NCBI GenBank assembly: GCA_963740555.1
Contig: CAVUES010000005.1
Span: 310,001-374,000 of the forward strand
Reading direction: 5' to 3'
Length of the DNA stretch: 64,000 nucleotides
Origin: Mayfieldus sp963740555
GTDB lineage: Bacteria; Actinomycetota; Thermoleophilia; Solirubrobacterales; 70-9
Shown here one piece after another: positions 31,966 through 40,090 of the stretch; position 1 is the first letter of the stretch, and each line of letters begins with the position of its first letter. The notes below the pieces were generated by a model. It was not told the DNA's origin. It did not search any database and saw nothing but the letters and a program-made list of their open reading frames with translations. Both the position numbers and the translations under genes were made by a program.

Positions 31966-32840
31966 TGCCTGGTCGGAGCGGGCGGCGAAGGTGGAGGTGC
32001 CTGGGAGCCGGCCGGCGGCGTCGCCGGCTTGGCGTTCGCCGGCTGCGAGTTGCCGTCCGACGTCGAAGGGCTGGCGTTCCCGGCCGGCGGCTCGGCGTCA
32101 CTAGGCGCCGGCTTGGCCTCCGCTGGCGCGGGACTGGGAGCGGGCGCCGGCTCGGCCGACTTGCCGGCGGTTGCCGCACCGGCGAGCTGATTCGAGAGCT
32201 TCTCGAGCCCACCGACCACCGCGTCGCGCCTCGTTTCCAGATCGGCGATCACCTTCTCCATGTCGCGGCGGCGCTTGGCGCCCTCCTCGACCATCCGGAT
32301 CGCCCTCTCCTCAGCTTCCTTGACCGCCTGGGTGGCGTGGGCGTCCGCTTCGCTGCGAACCCGCTTCGCGTACCCGTCCGCCTCGTCGCGAAGCTTCGTG
32401 GCCTGGGTCTCGGCCTCCTGGCGAGCGCTTGCGGAGATCCTCTCGGCCTCGCCCCGCAGCTGGCCCGAGTAGGCCTCGGCCTCGGCGCGGGTCTTGGTGG
32501 CGAAGTCCTGGGCCTCTTCGCGCGCGTGCTTGGCGTACTCGTCCGCGGAAGTCCTGATCGACTCCACGCTCCCGTGCGCGTCTTCCCTGATCTGACGCGC
32601 GTCGTGCTCGGCGTCCGATCGCAGCGATTGGGCGGCCTCCTCGGCGGCGGTGAGGATCTTGCCCGTCTTGTGCCCGATCCGTTCCAGCTCGTGCTTGATC
32701 GTGTCGGAATGAACCTGGTCGGCGCCACCGCCCTCCAGCCATTCGGCCAGCTTCGAGAGGTAATTGTCGACCTCGCGCCTGTCGTACCCGCGGCGCGCGA
32801 GTGTGAAAGTCGCGTTCCGAATCCGTTCGATCGTCTCCAC
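31962..32840 (-). CDS. DivIVA-domain coiled-coil protein
   Basis: A 292-residue cytoplasmic protein from the GTG at 32840, chosen because AGGAGGAAGGGAAAA directly precedes it; another GTG at 32861 lies further up. Residues 1-40 (ETIERIRNATFTLARRGYDR then REVDNYLSKLAEWLE) are the membrane-curvature-binding DivIVA head. A long Ala/Glu/Arg coiled coil with heptad character follows, and a Pro/Ala-rich tail of about 75 residues ends the protein. DivIVA homologues mark cell poles or septa. The 4-bp overlap with the carboxylase gene suggests a link between polar growth and acyl-CoA carboxylation. Confidence 0.75.
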   Translation of the reverse strand: METIERIRNATFTLARRGYDRREVDNYLSKLAEWLEGGGADQVHSDTIKHELERIGHKTGKILTAAEEAAQSLRSDAEHDARQIREDAHGSVESIRTSADEYAKHAREEAQDFATKTRAEAEAYSGQLRGEAERISASARQEAETQATKLRDEADGYAKRVRSEADAHATQAVKEAEERAIRMVEEGAKRRRDMEKVIADLETRRDAVVGGLEKLSNQLAGAATAGKSAEPAPAPSPAPAEAKPAPSDAEPPAGNASPSTSDGNSQPANAKPATPPAGSQAPPPSPPAPTRQ

Positions 32841-32871
32841 TTTTCCCTTCCTCCTCGTCACGGCCCGGAGC

Positions 32872-33252
32872 TTATCCGCTTCCCGCCCCTGTCAGCTTGG
32901 TTTGCATTGCTTCCGCCAGGGCGCGCACGCCGCTCATCGGACGCACCATCACCATCATCTCGACGATCCGGTCGTCGGCGTCGAATCGAAGGATGTCCAC
33001 CCCGTTCAAATCGCGATCACCGACCCGCGCCTCGAAGATGAGCACGGCGGTATCGCCGGACTCGACTTGGTCGGTGTAGCGGAAATCCTCGAACACCTCG
33101 ACGACTGCGCCGAGGAGCATCGAAATCGCCTCGCGGCCCTCGTAGGGCGCAAAGACGACCGGACTGCGGAACGAGGCTTGTTCAGCGAAAAGCTCGTCCA
33201 CGGCCGAGAAGTCCTTTTCCTCGGCCGCTGCCCTGAAGCGGTCGCTTCTCAT
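32872..33252 (-). CDS. SnoaL-like (NTF2-fold) protein
   Basis: A 126-residue single-domain protein. The cone-shaped alpha+beta NTF2 fold is suggested by FRAAAEEKDFSAVDELFAE, then ASFRSPVVFAPYEGREAI and later FRYTDQVESGDTAVLIFEA. Proteins of this type act as cyclases, isomerases or simple ligand-binding domains. No conserved catalytic set is apparent, so no substrate is proposed. The ATG at 33252 follows TAGTCT by nine bases and has no ribosome site, suggesting a leaderless message that could continue into the DivIVA gene. Confidence 0.75.
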   Translation of the reverse strand: MRSDRFRAAAEEKDFSAVDELFAEQASFRSPVVFAPYEGREAISMLLGAVVEVFEDFRYTDQVESGDTAVLIFEARVGDRDLNGVDILRFDADDRIVEMMVMVRPMSGVRALAEAMQTKLTGAGSG

Positions 33253-33384
33253 CGAGTGCGCAGACTAGTGAGAGATCGCCGCAGGCGCCTCACCACGATC
33301 CGGAAGCTCCAGAAAAAGACCAGGAATTGCCGCGAAAATCGTGGTTCCGATGTTTGCGAATCGCTGACTCGGAGTCAGTTGGCA

Positions 33385-34320
33385 CTAGGCGTCGATCGAG
33401 CCCGACCATTCGACCGGCCCGGCGCGCAGCACATGCGCCCCCAGCGGCCGCCCGAGAATCTCCTGGGCGGCGCGGGAGGCCTCGATCAGCCACGCCAGGT
33501 CGATCCCGGTCTCGATCCCCATTTCGTGCAACATCGAGACCAGGTCCTCGGTCGAGACGTTGCCCGTCGACCCCGGCGGCACCGGGCATCCGCCGAGCTC
33601 GCCGAAAGAGCTCTCGAACGAGTCCACGCCCTCCTCCAGCGCCGCCAGCACATTGGCCAGGCCCTGGCCGCGAGTGTTGTGGAAATGGGCGGTCAGCTCG
33701 ACCCCCTCGAGCTCGCCCCGGGCGGCGGTGAAGAACTCGTGCACCTGGCGGGGGTTGGCCATTCCGGTCGTATCGCCGAACGCCACCTCCTCGCACCCGG
33801 CCGCGGCCAGGCGCTTTCCGATCTCGAACACGCGCTCGAGCGGGACCTCGCCCTCGTAGGGACATCCGAAGGAGACCGAGATCACTCCCTCGCAGCGCAG
33901 GCCCTCGGCGCGCGCGACGGCGATCGTCTGCTCGAGCCCCTGTAGCGACTCCTCGATCGAGCGGTTGACGTTGCGCTGGTTGTGTGTCTCCGATGCGGAG
34001 AGAAAGAGGTTGACCTCGTCGAATCGGTCGCGCATCTCCAGTGCCCGCTCCAACCCGCGCTGGTTGGGGATCAGCACCGAAAGGGAAACTCCGTCGCGGC
34101 GCTCGATCCGCTCCAGCACCTGCTCGGCGTCGGCGAGCTGCGGGATCACGTCGGGGCGCACGAACGAGGTCACCTCCAGCCGCGCCAACCCGGTCTCCGA
34201 CAGCATGTCGATCAGCCGCACCTTGTCGTCTGTGGCGATCACCTCGGGCTCGTTCTGGAACCCGTCGCGCGGGCCGACCTCGCGGATCCGGACGCGGTCG
34301 GGGAGCCCGGCGGGGCTCAT
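33385..34320 (-). CDS. Hydroxymethylglutaryl-CoA lyase
   Basis: A 311-residue TIM-barrel lyase that splits HMG-CoA into acetyl-CoA and acetoacetate, the last step of leucine breakdown. Motifs: EVGPRDGFQNE near the N-terminus with the catalytic Arg-Asp, GCPYEGEVP, GDTTGMANP and metal-binding HFHNTRGQGLAN. The signature loop GELGGCPVPPGSTGNVSTED carries the active-site Cys. It ends the gene pair with a thioesterase-like gene immediately upstream (stop of that gene at 34321). Together with AacS and the carboxylase subunit it fits acetoacetate and leucine or isovalerate metabolism. A related role as another 3-hydroxyacyl-CoA lyase cannot be excluded. Confidence 0.9.
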   Translation of the reverse strand: MSPAGLPDRVRIREVGPRDGFQNEPEVIATDDKVRLIDMLSETGLARLEVTSFVRPDVIPQLADAEQVLERIERRDGVSLSVLIPNQRGLERALEMRDRFDEVNLFLSASETHNQRNVNRSIEESLQGLEQTIAVARAEGLRCEGVISVSFGCPYEGEVPLERVFEIGKRLAAAGCEEVAFGDTTGMANPRQVHEFFTAARGELEGVELTAHFHNTRGQGLANVLAALEEGVDSFESSFGELGGCPVPPGSTGNVSTEDLVSMLHEMGIETGIDLAWLIEASRAAQEILGRPLGAHVLRAGPVEWSGSIDA

Positions 34321-34767
34321 CTACGAGACCTTCACGCCGCCGACTTCTATGACGCGCCGCTCATGCGTGCCGACGCCGATCGTGCGATCGCCCTCGCTCA
34401 CCTCGACGTCGAAGCGAAGCTTTCGCCCCTCGACGATCTCGCGCAGGCTGGAGCGAACCTCACAGCGTGCGCCCTCGACCGCCGCGGCGACGTGCTTGAC
34501 GCAGATCTCAAATCCGACCGTGGCCTGGCCATCGGGCAGGTTCTGGTAGCTGAGCACGGCGGTGTTTCGCTCCATCACCGCGACCATCCCGGGGGTCGAC
34601 AGCACGCTTGCCCCGATCGTCCCTCCGACGTCGGTCACCAACCGACCCTCTACGACGAATTCATCCACCCGCTCCAGCCCCTGCTCCAGGGTCGACTCGG
34701 CCGGCCGGTCGCTGTCGGGGACCGCCTCGCGAATCGGAGCCAGCCTGCGCTGCGACTCGCCCGCCAT
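34321..34767 (-). CDS. Hot-dog thioesterase, FlK (fluoroacetyl-CoA thioesterase)-like
   Basis: A 148-residue protein starting at ATG 34767 with AGGTGAT just upstream. The hot-dog fold features GTIGASVLSTPGMVAVMERN, with candidate catalytic Thr and Glu as in FlK, then TVGFEICVKHVAAAVEG and THERRVIEVGGV. FlK proteins hydrolyse acyl-CoA thioesters, but most actinobacterial homologues act on unknown acyl-CoAs; fluoroacetate specificity should not be assumed. It directly abuts the HMG-CoA lyase gene and follows the SDR gene by 8 bp, so all three are one unit. Confidence 0.75.
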   Translation of the reverse strand: MAGESQRRLAPIREAVPDSDRPAESTLEQGLERVDEFVVEGRLVTDVGGTIGASVLSTPGMVAVMERNTAVLSYQNLPDGQATVGFEICVKHVAAAVEGARCEVRSSLREIVEGRKLRFDVEVSEGDRTIGVGTHERRVIEVGGVKVS

Positions 34768-34775
34768 CAGATCAC

Positions 34776-35510
34776 CTAGACCATCCCGAGGCCGCCGCTG
34801 ACGCCCAGCGTCTCCCCGGTCACGTAAGAGGCCTCCTCGGCGGCAAGAAAGGCAACCGCCGCCGCTACCTCGTCGGGCTGACCGAGCCGGCGCATTTGCG
34901 TGGCGCTCTTCATCGTCTCGATCAGCTTCTGCCCCATCTCGCCGAGCTGCGCCGCGCCCATCAGCAACGGCGTCTCGATCGGTCCCGGTGCGATCGAGTT
35001 GGCGGTGATTCCGAAGCGGGCGTTCTCGCGCGCGATCACCTTCATGAACGCGATCACCCCACCCTTCGCGGCCGAGTAGACGGCCGAGCCCTTGGAGCCG
35101 ACCCGTCCCGCCTCCGAGGAGACGCTGACGATGCGTCCGTAGCCGGCCTCCTGCATCGCGGGCAACGCCGTGTGGGTGCAGTTGAGCACCCCGTTGAGGT
35201 TCACGGCCAGGACCCGTTCCCACATATCAGGTGTGGTCTGATTGAAGAAGCCGAACTCGTCGGTGCCGGCGTTGTTGATCAAGACCGAGATGCCGCCAAC
35301 CGAGTCGACCGCTGCGCGGGCCGATTCGTAATCGGTGACGTCGAGCCTCAAGGCGTGGCCGCCGACCTCGGAGGCGACCTTGGCGGCGCCCTCCTCGTCG
35401 AGATCGCCGACCCAGACCTCGGCGCCCTCGGCGGCCAGGCGTCGCGAGATCGCGGTGCCAATTCCTCCCGAACCGCCGGTGACAAGTGCCTTGCGCCCCT
35501 CCAGTCTCAT
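34776..35510 (-). CDS. Short-chain dehydrogenase/reductase, FabG-like
   Basis: A 244-residue Rossmann-fold oxidoreductase. Cofactor motif TGGSGGIG (11-18), NNAG at about residue 80, and the catalytic SVSSEAGR...YSAAKGG arrangement with Ser, Tyr and Lys are intact. The absence of an Arg after the Gly-rich loop and the Asp in VGDLDEEG favour NAD(H). It is the first gene of the leftward thioesterase-HMG-CoA lyase unit, so a hydroxyacyl-CoA substrate is plausible. The ATG at 35510 lacks a ribosome site; TATGCT lies nine bases before it, back-to-back with the F420 operon promoter. Confidence 0.88.
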   Translation of the reverse strand: MRLEGRKALVTGGSGGIGTAISRRLAAEGAEVWVGDLDEEGAAKVASEVGGHALRLDVTDYESARAAVDSVGGISVLINNAGTDEFGFFNQTTPDMWERVLAVNLNGVLNCTHTALPAMQEAGYGRIVSVSSEAGRVGSKGSAVYSAAKGGVIAFMKVIARENARFGITANSIAPGPIETPLLMGAAQLGEMGQKLIETMKSATQMRRLGQPDEVAAAVAFLAAEEASYVTGETLGVSGGLGMV

Positions 35511-35549
35511 CAGGGCCGGAGCATACGGCCCTTTTACACTCAGCCGCCG
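35511..35549. promoter_or_regulatory. Compact divergent promoter, SDR unit and F420 operon
   Basis: Only 39 bp separate the divergent start codons. A leftward -10-like TATGCT (35525-35520) and a rightward TACACT (35535-35540) lie nine bases apart, each nine bases before its ATG. RNA polymerase could not occupy both at once. Confidence 0.45.
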
Positions 35550-36257
35550 ATGCAGAATCCGAGCGATCCGAGCCCACCGGTGCCGATAATCGGCGCAACG
35601 GGCGCCCTTGGCTTCGGCCTGGCGCTGCGCTGGGCCACGGCCGGTGTGCCGGTGGTGATCGGATCGCGCGACGCCGGTCGCGCCGCCGAGGCGGCGGGCC
35701 GCCTGCGCGACGCCGCGCCGGACGCCGAGGTCGAGGGGCTCCAGAATGAGGACGCCGCCCGCGCGGGGCCGGTCGTCTTTCTCACGGTTCCCTTCCGCGC
35801 CCAGTCGGAGAATCTCAACAACCTGCGCGCCGCGCTGGCCTCGGGACAGCTGCTGGTCGACTGCACGGTGCCGCTCGCGGCCGCGGTGAGCGGCAAGGCG
35901 ACCCGCTCGCTCGGGGTCTGGCAGGGCTCGGCCGCCCAGCAGGCCCAGGAGATGGTCCCCGACGGGGTGACGGTCGTCTCCGCACTGCACACGGTCAGCG
36001 CTCCGGTTCTCGGCGACCTCGAAAAGCAACTCGACGAGGACGTGCTGCTTTGCGGCGATCGCCGCGCCGACAAGGCGAAGGTGGCACGCTTGGTGGAGTT
36101 GATTCCGGGGCTGCGGGCGGTCAACGCGGGGGCGCTGGAGACCGCCCGCATCGTCGAGCAGCTGACGCCGCTCTTGATCTCCATCAACAGCCGCTACAAG
36201 ACACACGCCGGGATCCGCATCACGGGTCTTCCCGGCACCGACCACTGGGCCGAGTGA
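35550..36257 (+). CDS. fno: NADPH:F420 oxidoreductase
   Basis: A 235-residue Rossmann protein of the F420-dependent NADP reductase family, which moves hydride between F420H2 and NADP+. The NADP-binding start PIIGATGALGFGLALRWATA and GVPVVIGSRDAGRA (Ser-Arg for the 2' phosphate) are as in Fno. FLTVPFRAQSENL follows, as does the C-terminal NSRYKTHAGIRITGL of the F420 pocket. It is the first gene of the F420 biosynthesis run; its stop overlaps the cofD GTG by 4 bp. This placement links cofactor production to cofactor reduction. Confidence 0.85.
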   Translation: MQNPSDPSPPVPIIGATGALGFGLALRWATAGVPVVIGSRDAGRAAEAAGRLRDAAPDAEVEGLQNEDAARAGPVVFLTVPFRAQSENLNNLRAALASGQLLVDCTVPLAAAVSGKATRSLGVWQGSAAQQAQEMVPDGVTVVSALHTVSAPVLGDLEKQLDEDVLLCGDRRADKAKVARLVELIPGLRAVNAGALETARIVEQLTPLLISINSRYKTHAGIRITGLPGTDHWAE

Positions 36258-37180
36258 AGGTCGCGCTGCTCGCCGGGGGTACCGGCGGCGCCAAGCTCGC
36301 CGCCGGCATGCAGGCGCGGATCGGCGCCGACCTATCGGTGATCGCCAACACCGGGGACGACATCGAGACCCTGGGAGTCCACGTCTCCCCCGACCCAGAC
36401 CTGATCACCTACTGGCTCTCGGGCGACATCGACGAGGAGCGCGGCTGGGGAATCCGCGGCGACAGCTTCGTCGTCTTCGGGCGACTGGCAGAGCTCGGGT
36501 CCCCGGACTGGTTCGCGCTCACCGATAGAGACCTCGCTGCCTGTCTCTACCGCCGTCACTTCCTCGCCGAGGGAGGAAGGCTCACCGCGGCCCAGGATCA
36601 GATCACCCGCGCGGTCGGCGTCAAGGCAACCGTTCTGCCGATGTGCGAGCAGCCGGTGCGCACCCGCGTACAGACCTCCGCCGGCTGGCGCGACGTGCAG
36701 GAGTATCTGATCGTCGATCGTGCCGAGCCCCCGGTCGAGGCCGTGGAGCTGGGCGGCATCTCCTCAGCGCGACCGACCCCAGAGGTCACAAAGGCGATCG
36801 CCGCCGCCGATCTGATCGTCATCGGCCCGTCCAACCCGGTGATCAGCATCGGCCCGATCCTCGCGGTCCCGGGTATGCGCGAGGCGATCATGACCGCCAC
36901 GGCGCCGGTCGTCGCGGTGAGCCCGTTCGTGGAGGGCCGGGTCGTCAAGGGCCCAACCGCGGAGTTCATGCGAGCGCTCGGCCGGCCTGTGACCGCCGCG
37001 GGAGTCGCCGGCCTCTACGAGGGGCTGCTCGACGGGATGGTGGTGGACGTTGGCGATCCCGACCCGCCGCCGGAGGGGATCAAGACCCTCGCCGCACCGC
37101 TTCTCATGGACACCGCCAAGTCACGCAAGCGGGTCGCTCGGGTCGTGCTCGGGTTCGGCGCTAGCCTCGCGCGGGGATGA
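36254..37180 (+). CDS. cofD: CofD/FbiA, 2-phospho-L-lactate (phosphoenolpyruvate) transferase
   Basis: A 308-residue transferase that joins the nucleotide-activated C3 unit from CofC to the deazaflavin FO, giving F420-0 or its dehydro form. N-terminal KVALLAGGTGGAKLAAGM binds the nucleotide, SVIANTGDDIETLGVHVSPD binds metal and FO, and IGPSNPVISIGPIL is also conserved. The GTG at 36254 overlaps the fno stop. In actinobacteria the C3 unit is thought to be phosphoenolpyruvate, reduced later; this cluster's CofE lacks the reductase domain found in mycobacterial FbiB, so that step must be elsewhere. Confidence 0.95.
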   Translation: MKVALLAGGTGGAKLAAGMQARIGADLSVIANTGDDIETLGVHVSPDPDLITYWLSGDIDEERGWGIRGDSFVVFGRLAELGSPDWFALTDRDLAACLYRRHFLAEGGRLTAAQDQITRAVGVKATVLPMCEQPVRTRVQTSAGWRDVQEYLIVDRAEPPVEAVELGGISSARPTPEVTKAIAAADLIVIGPSNPVISIGPILAVPGMREAIMTATAPVVAVSPFVEGRVVKGPTAEFMRALGRPVTAAGVAGLYEGLLDGMVVDVGDPDPPPEGIKTLAAPLLMDTAKSRKRVARVVLGFGASLARG

Positions 37181-37186
37181 GCCTGG

Positions 37187-37834
37187 ATGGTCTCTAACGC
37201 GACCGCAGTCCTGCCGGTGAAACGTTTCGACGCCGCCAAGAGACGGCTGGGCGTCGGGATCGACGAGGAGGGGCGCCAGGCGCTGGTCGCGGCGATGCTG
37301 CAGGACGTCCTCGAGGCGATCGGCGCGTCTCGGATGATCGAGCGCACGATCGTCGTCACCGGCGAGCCCGCGGCGCTGCGGATCGCCCGCGAACAGGGCG
37401 CCGACGTCGTCGAGGACCCCGACGACGCGGGACACCCCGAGGCCGCCCTGATCGGGATCGCCGAGGCGCAGGCCGCCGCCGCCTCCTGCGTCGCCCTGGT
37501 TCCTGGAGACTGCCCGCTGCTCGACCCACGTGACCTCGACCGCATGCTCACCGCCGTGCCCGACCCCTACGTCGCGATCGTCCCCGACCGGCACGGCACG
37601 GGCACCAACGCCCTGCTGCTGCGGCCCCCCGACGCGATCCGCCCGGCGTTTGGCGAGGGCAGCTGCGAGCGCCATCTCGAAGCCGCGCGCGCGGCAGGCA
37701 TCCCGCATGGCGTCGAGCGGCTGGATTCGCTCGCCCTCGACCTCGACACCCCGGCCGACCTGGTCGCGCTGACCACGGCGCTCGAGTCGGGCCGCGGGCA
37801 GGCCCCCCACACGGCTCGGGTGCTTGGACTGTGA
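37187..37834 (+). CDS. cofC: CofC/FbiD, phosphoenolpyruvate (2-phospholactate) guanylyltransferase
   Basis: A 215-residue nucleotidyltransferase that activates the C3 phospho-acid with GTP for CofD. The GT-A fold start TAVLPVKRFDAAKRRLGVGI has the Lys/Arg loop of NTP binding. ALVPGDCPLLDPRDLDRML contains the metal-binding Asp. DRHGTGTNALLLRPP and FGEGSCERHL form the acid-binding pocket. It follows cofD by six bases. Length matches the family (about 210 residues). Confidence 0.92.
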   Translation: MVSNATAVLPVKRFDAAKRRLGVGIDEEGRQALVAAMLQDVLEAIGASRMIERTIVVTGEPAALRIAREQGADVVEDPDDAGHPEAALIGIAEAQAAAASCVALVPGDCPLLDPRDLDRMLTAVPDPYVAIVPDRHGTGTNALLLRPPDAIRPAFGEGSCERHLEAARAAGIPHGVERLDSLALDLDTPADLVALTTALESGRGQAPHTARVLGL

Positions 37835-37889
37835 GCGCGAGGCTCTCCGAAAGAGCTCGATGCTGGGCCGAGCGCGAACGGAGAGCAAT

Positions 37890-38636
37890 GTGAGCGCCGA
37901 GTTGCGGGTGCTGGCGATCGAGGGGTTGCCCGAGGTCGCCGAGGGAGACCGTCTCGGCGAGCTGATCGCCGCCCGGACCGATCTCGAGCCGGGCGACGTC
38001 GTCGTCGTCTCCCAGAAGGTGGTCTCGAAGGCGGAGGGACGCGTGGTTCGGCTATCCGACGCACGGCCATCCGAACACGCGGAGCGGATCGCCGCCCAGC
38101 TGGACAAGCAGCCGGCGCTGGTGCAGCTGGTGCTCGACGAGAGCCACGAGGTCCTGCGCGCCGAGCGCGGCGTGCTGATCTGCGAGACCCGGCACGGACT
38201 GGTCTGCGCCAACGCCGGCGTCGACACGTCGAACGTCCCCGACGGCCACGCGGCGCTTCTGCCCCTCGATCCGGACGCCTCGGCGCGCCGTATTCGCGCT
38301 GAGCTCACAGCGGCAAGTGGAGCCTCGCCGGCGGTCGTGGTCTCAGACAGCTTCGGCCGCGCCTGGAGGCACGGGCAGAGCGAGGTGGCGATCGGCTGCG
38401 CGGGGCTGAGCCCGATCGACGACTGGCGTGGGCGAAGCGACGCGGGCGGCCATGAGTTGACGGCGACCGCGATCGCGATTGCCGATGAGGCGGCGGCGGC
38501 CGCCGACCTCGTCCGTGACAAGGTCAGCCGCACACCGGGGGCGATCGTTCGTGGCCTCGAGCGTCACCTCACAGCTGACGACGGGCCTGGCGCCGCGGCG
38601 CTGCGACGCCCCCGGGAGGAAGACCTCTTTCGCTAG
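37890..38636 (+). CDS. cofE: CofE, F420-0:gamma-glutamyl ligase (single domain)
   Basis: A 248-residue GTP-dependent ligase adding gamma-linked glutamates to F420-0. Seen: GDVVVVSQKVVSKAEGRVV, ANAGVDTSNVP, VVVSDSFGRAWRHGQSEVAIG and GHELTATAIAIADE, all CofE motifs. GTG 37890 is chosen because GGAGAG lies five bases before it; frames upstream to 37824 are not conserved. The protein ends after the ligase domain, unlike mycobacterial FbiB, which carries a C-terminal nitroreductase-like dehydro-F420-0 reductase. It ends within the convergent cupin gene by 4 bp. Confidence 0.92.
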   Translation: MSAELRVLAIEGLPEVAEGDRLGELIAARTDLEPGDVVVVSQKVVSKAEGRVVRLSDARPSEHAERIAAQLDKQPALVQLVLDESHEVLRAERGVLICETRHGLVCANAGVDTSNVPDGHAALLPLDPDASARRIRAELTAASGASPAVVVSDSFGRAWRHGQSEVAIGCAGLSPIDDWRGRSDAGGHELTATAIAIADEAAAAADLVRDKVSRTPGAIVRGLERHLTADDGPGAAALRRPREEDLFR

Positions 38637-39049
38637 GCGGTCTGCGCCTCTTCTTTGCCCGGCATCGGAGGCAGCGAGCCGCCCTCCTCGGTCCACTCCG
38701 GTGGCTCGTACACCTTTCCCGGCATGCCACCGAGAACGAGAATGCGGGCACCCTCGTCGCGGGTCAGCAGCTTTCGCTTCTGGCCCGGACCGACCCGGGC
38801 GAAGACCCCGGGCTCGAGGTCGAACTCCTCCTCCCCCACCCGGAGCGTCGCCCGGCCACCCAGCGTCAGGTAGACCTCCTCCTGCTCATCGTGGGAGTGA
38901 TCGTGAGACGGGTACATCGAGAACCCGGCCGGCAGCTCCATCACCTGCATCCCGAACGAGGTCACACCAAGGCCGGCCCGGACGCGACGCATGCCGCCGC
39001 CGAACACCGCTTCGAACTCCTCAAGCCTCTTCACCGTTACGTCAGCCAT
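38633..39049 (-). CDS. Cupin-domain protein
   Basis: A 138-residue cupin from the ATG at 39049 (MADVTVKRLEEFEAVFGGGM). Motif 1 reads PSHDHSHDEQEEVYLTLGG, supplying the His/His/Glu set, and motif 2 VFARVGPGQKRKLL, in which the expected second His is replaced. An acidic/Pro-rich tail follows. Function is unknown; metal binding is likely weaker than in typical dioxygenases. Its start overlaps the upstream alcohol dehydrogenase stop by 8 bp, so they are co-transcribed. Confidence 0.8.
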   Translation of the reverse strand: MADVTVKRLEEFEAVFGGGMRRVRAGLGVTSFGMQVMELPAGFSMYPSHDHSHDEQEEVYLTLGGRATLRVGEEEFDLEPGVFARVGPGQKRKLLTRDEGARILVLGGMPGKVYEPPEWTEEGGSLPPMPGKEEAQTA

Positions 39050-40037
39050 CGCTGATCTGCAGAACCGCTGCACCCTCAAGCCTACCTGCGCGCAGGTCGT
39101 CGAGCGCCGAATTGGCTTCCTGCAGCGGATAAGCCTTGACCTCGGTACGCACCGGAACCTGCGGCGCCAGCTGCAGTAGCTCCTCGCCGTCCTGGCGCGT
39201 CAGGTTGGCGACAGAGCACATGCTGCGCTCGCCCCAGAGGATCTCGTAGGGGAAAGCGGGGATGTCGCTCATGTGGATTCCCGCTGAGACGATCACCGCT
39301 CCCTTGACGCTTGCTCGCAGCGCAACCGGGAACAGCTCCCCCACCGGCGCGAAAATGATCGCCGCGTCAAGAGGCTCGGGTGGATTGTCATCCGACGCAC
39401 CCGCCCACTCCGCCCCGAGCCCGCGAGCGAAATCCTGCCCCTGGGTATCGCCGGGGCGGGTGAATGCGAACACGCGCCTTCCCTGGTGGGCCGCGACCTG
39501 GCAGAGGATGTGGGCTGAGGCGCCGAAGCCGTAGAAGCCGATCCGCTCCGCGTGCTCACCGCAAAGGCGAAGCGCCCGGTAGCCGATCAGTCCGGCACAG
39601 AGAAGGGGCGCCGCATGAAGGTCGGGATAACCCTCGGGGATTGGAAAGCAAAATCGCTCGTCGGCGACTGCAGCCTCAGCGTAGCCGCCATCGATGTCGT
39701 AGCCCGTGAAGCGGGCGTTGTCGCAGAGGTTCTCCCGCCCGGAGCGACAGTAGCGGCAGGTGCCATCGACCCAGCCGAGCCATGGGATGCCGACCCGGTC
39801 CCCGATCGCGAAGCGCTCGCCTCCCTCCCCCATTCGCTCGACGGTGCCGACGATCTGGTGTCCCAGCACCAGGGGAAGCTTCGGCTCGGTCAGGTCGCCG
39901 TCGACGATGTGCAGGTCGGTGCGGCAAACCCCACACGTCCGCACCCTGACCAGCACCTGGCCCGGCCCGGGCTCCGGTAGCGGAAGGTCAGCCTCGCGCA
40001 GCGGCTCCCGCTGCCGCTCGAGCACCATCGCGTCCAT
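39042..40037 (-). CDS. Zinc-dependent alcohol dehydrogenase, AdhA-like
   Basis: A 331-residue medium-chain dehydrogenase. Catalytic zinc ligands are in RTCGVCRTDLH and GHQIVG. The nucleotide domain has GFYGFGASAHILCQ. The structural-zinc loop reads WVDGTCRYCRSGRENLC: only three cysteines, with Asp where the first Cys normally stands. The family otherwise matches AdhA/YjgB-like enzymes active on alcohols. The ATG at 40037 has GACAAT seven bases upstream and no ribosome site. It forms a unit with the overlapping cupin gene and lies beside F420 genes, but F420 use is not indicated by the fold. Confidence 0.88.
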   Translation of the reverse strand: MDAMVLERQREPLREADLPLPEPGPGQVLVRVRTCGVCRTDLHIVDGDLTEPKLPLVLGHQIVGTVERMGEGGERFAIGDRVGIPWLGWVDGTCRYCRSGRENLCDNARFTGYDIDGGYAEAAVADERFCFPIPEGYPDLHAAPLLCAGLIGYRALRLCGEHAERIGFYGFGASAHILCQVAAHQGRRVFAFTRPGDTQGQDFARGLGAEWAGASDDNPPEPLDAAIIFAPVGELFPVALRASVKGAVIVSAGIHMSDIPAFPYEILWGERSMCSVANLTRQDGEELLQLAPQVPVRTEVKAYPLQEANSALDDLRAGRLEGAAVLQISDG

Positions 40038-40090
40038 GAATTTGATTGTCGCGGCAACCGCCTAGCGGCGCGGCGCGGCATCGAATCGGG

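Noticed and set aside
34321..34767. Dedicated fluoroacetate-resistance gene
   Set aside because: FlK-like thioesterases are common in actinobacteria with other substrates, and no fluorometabolite genes are nearby.
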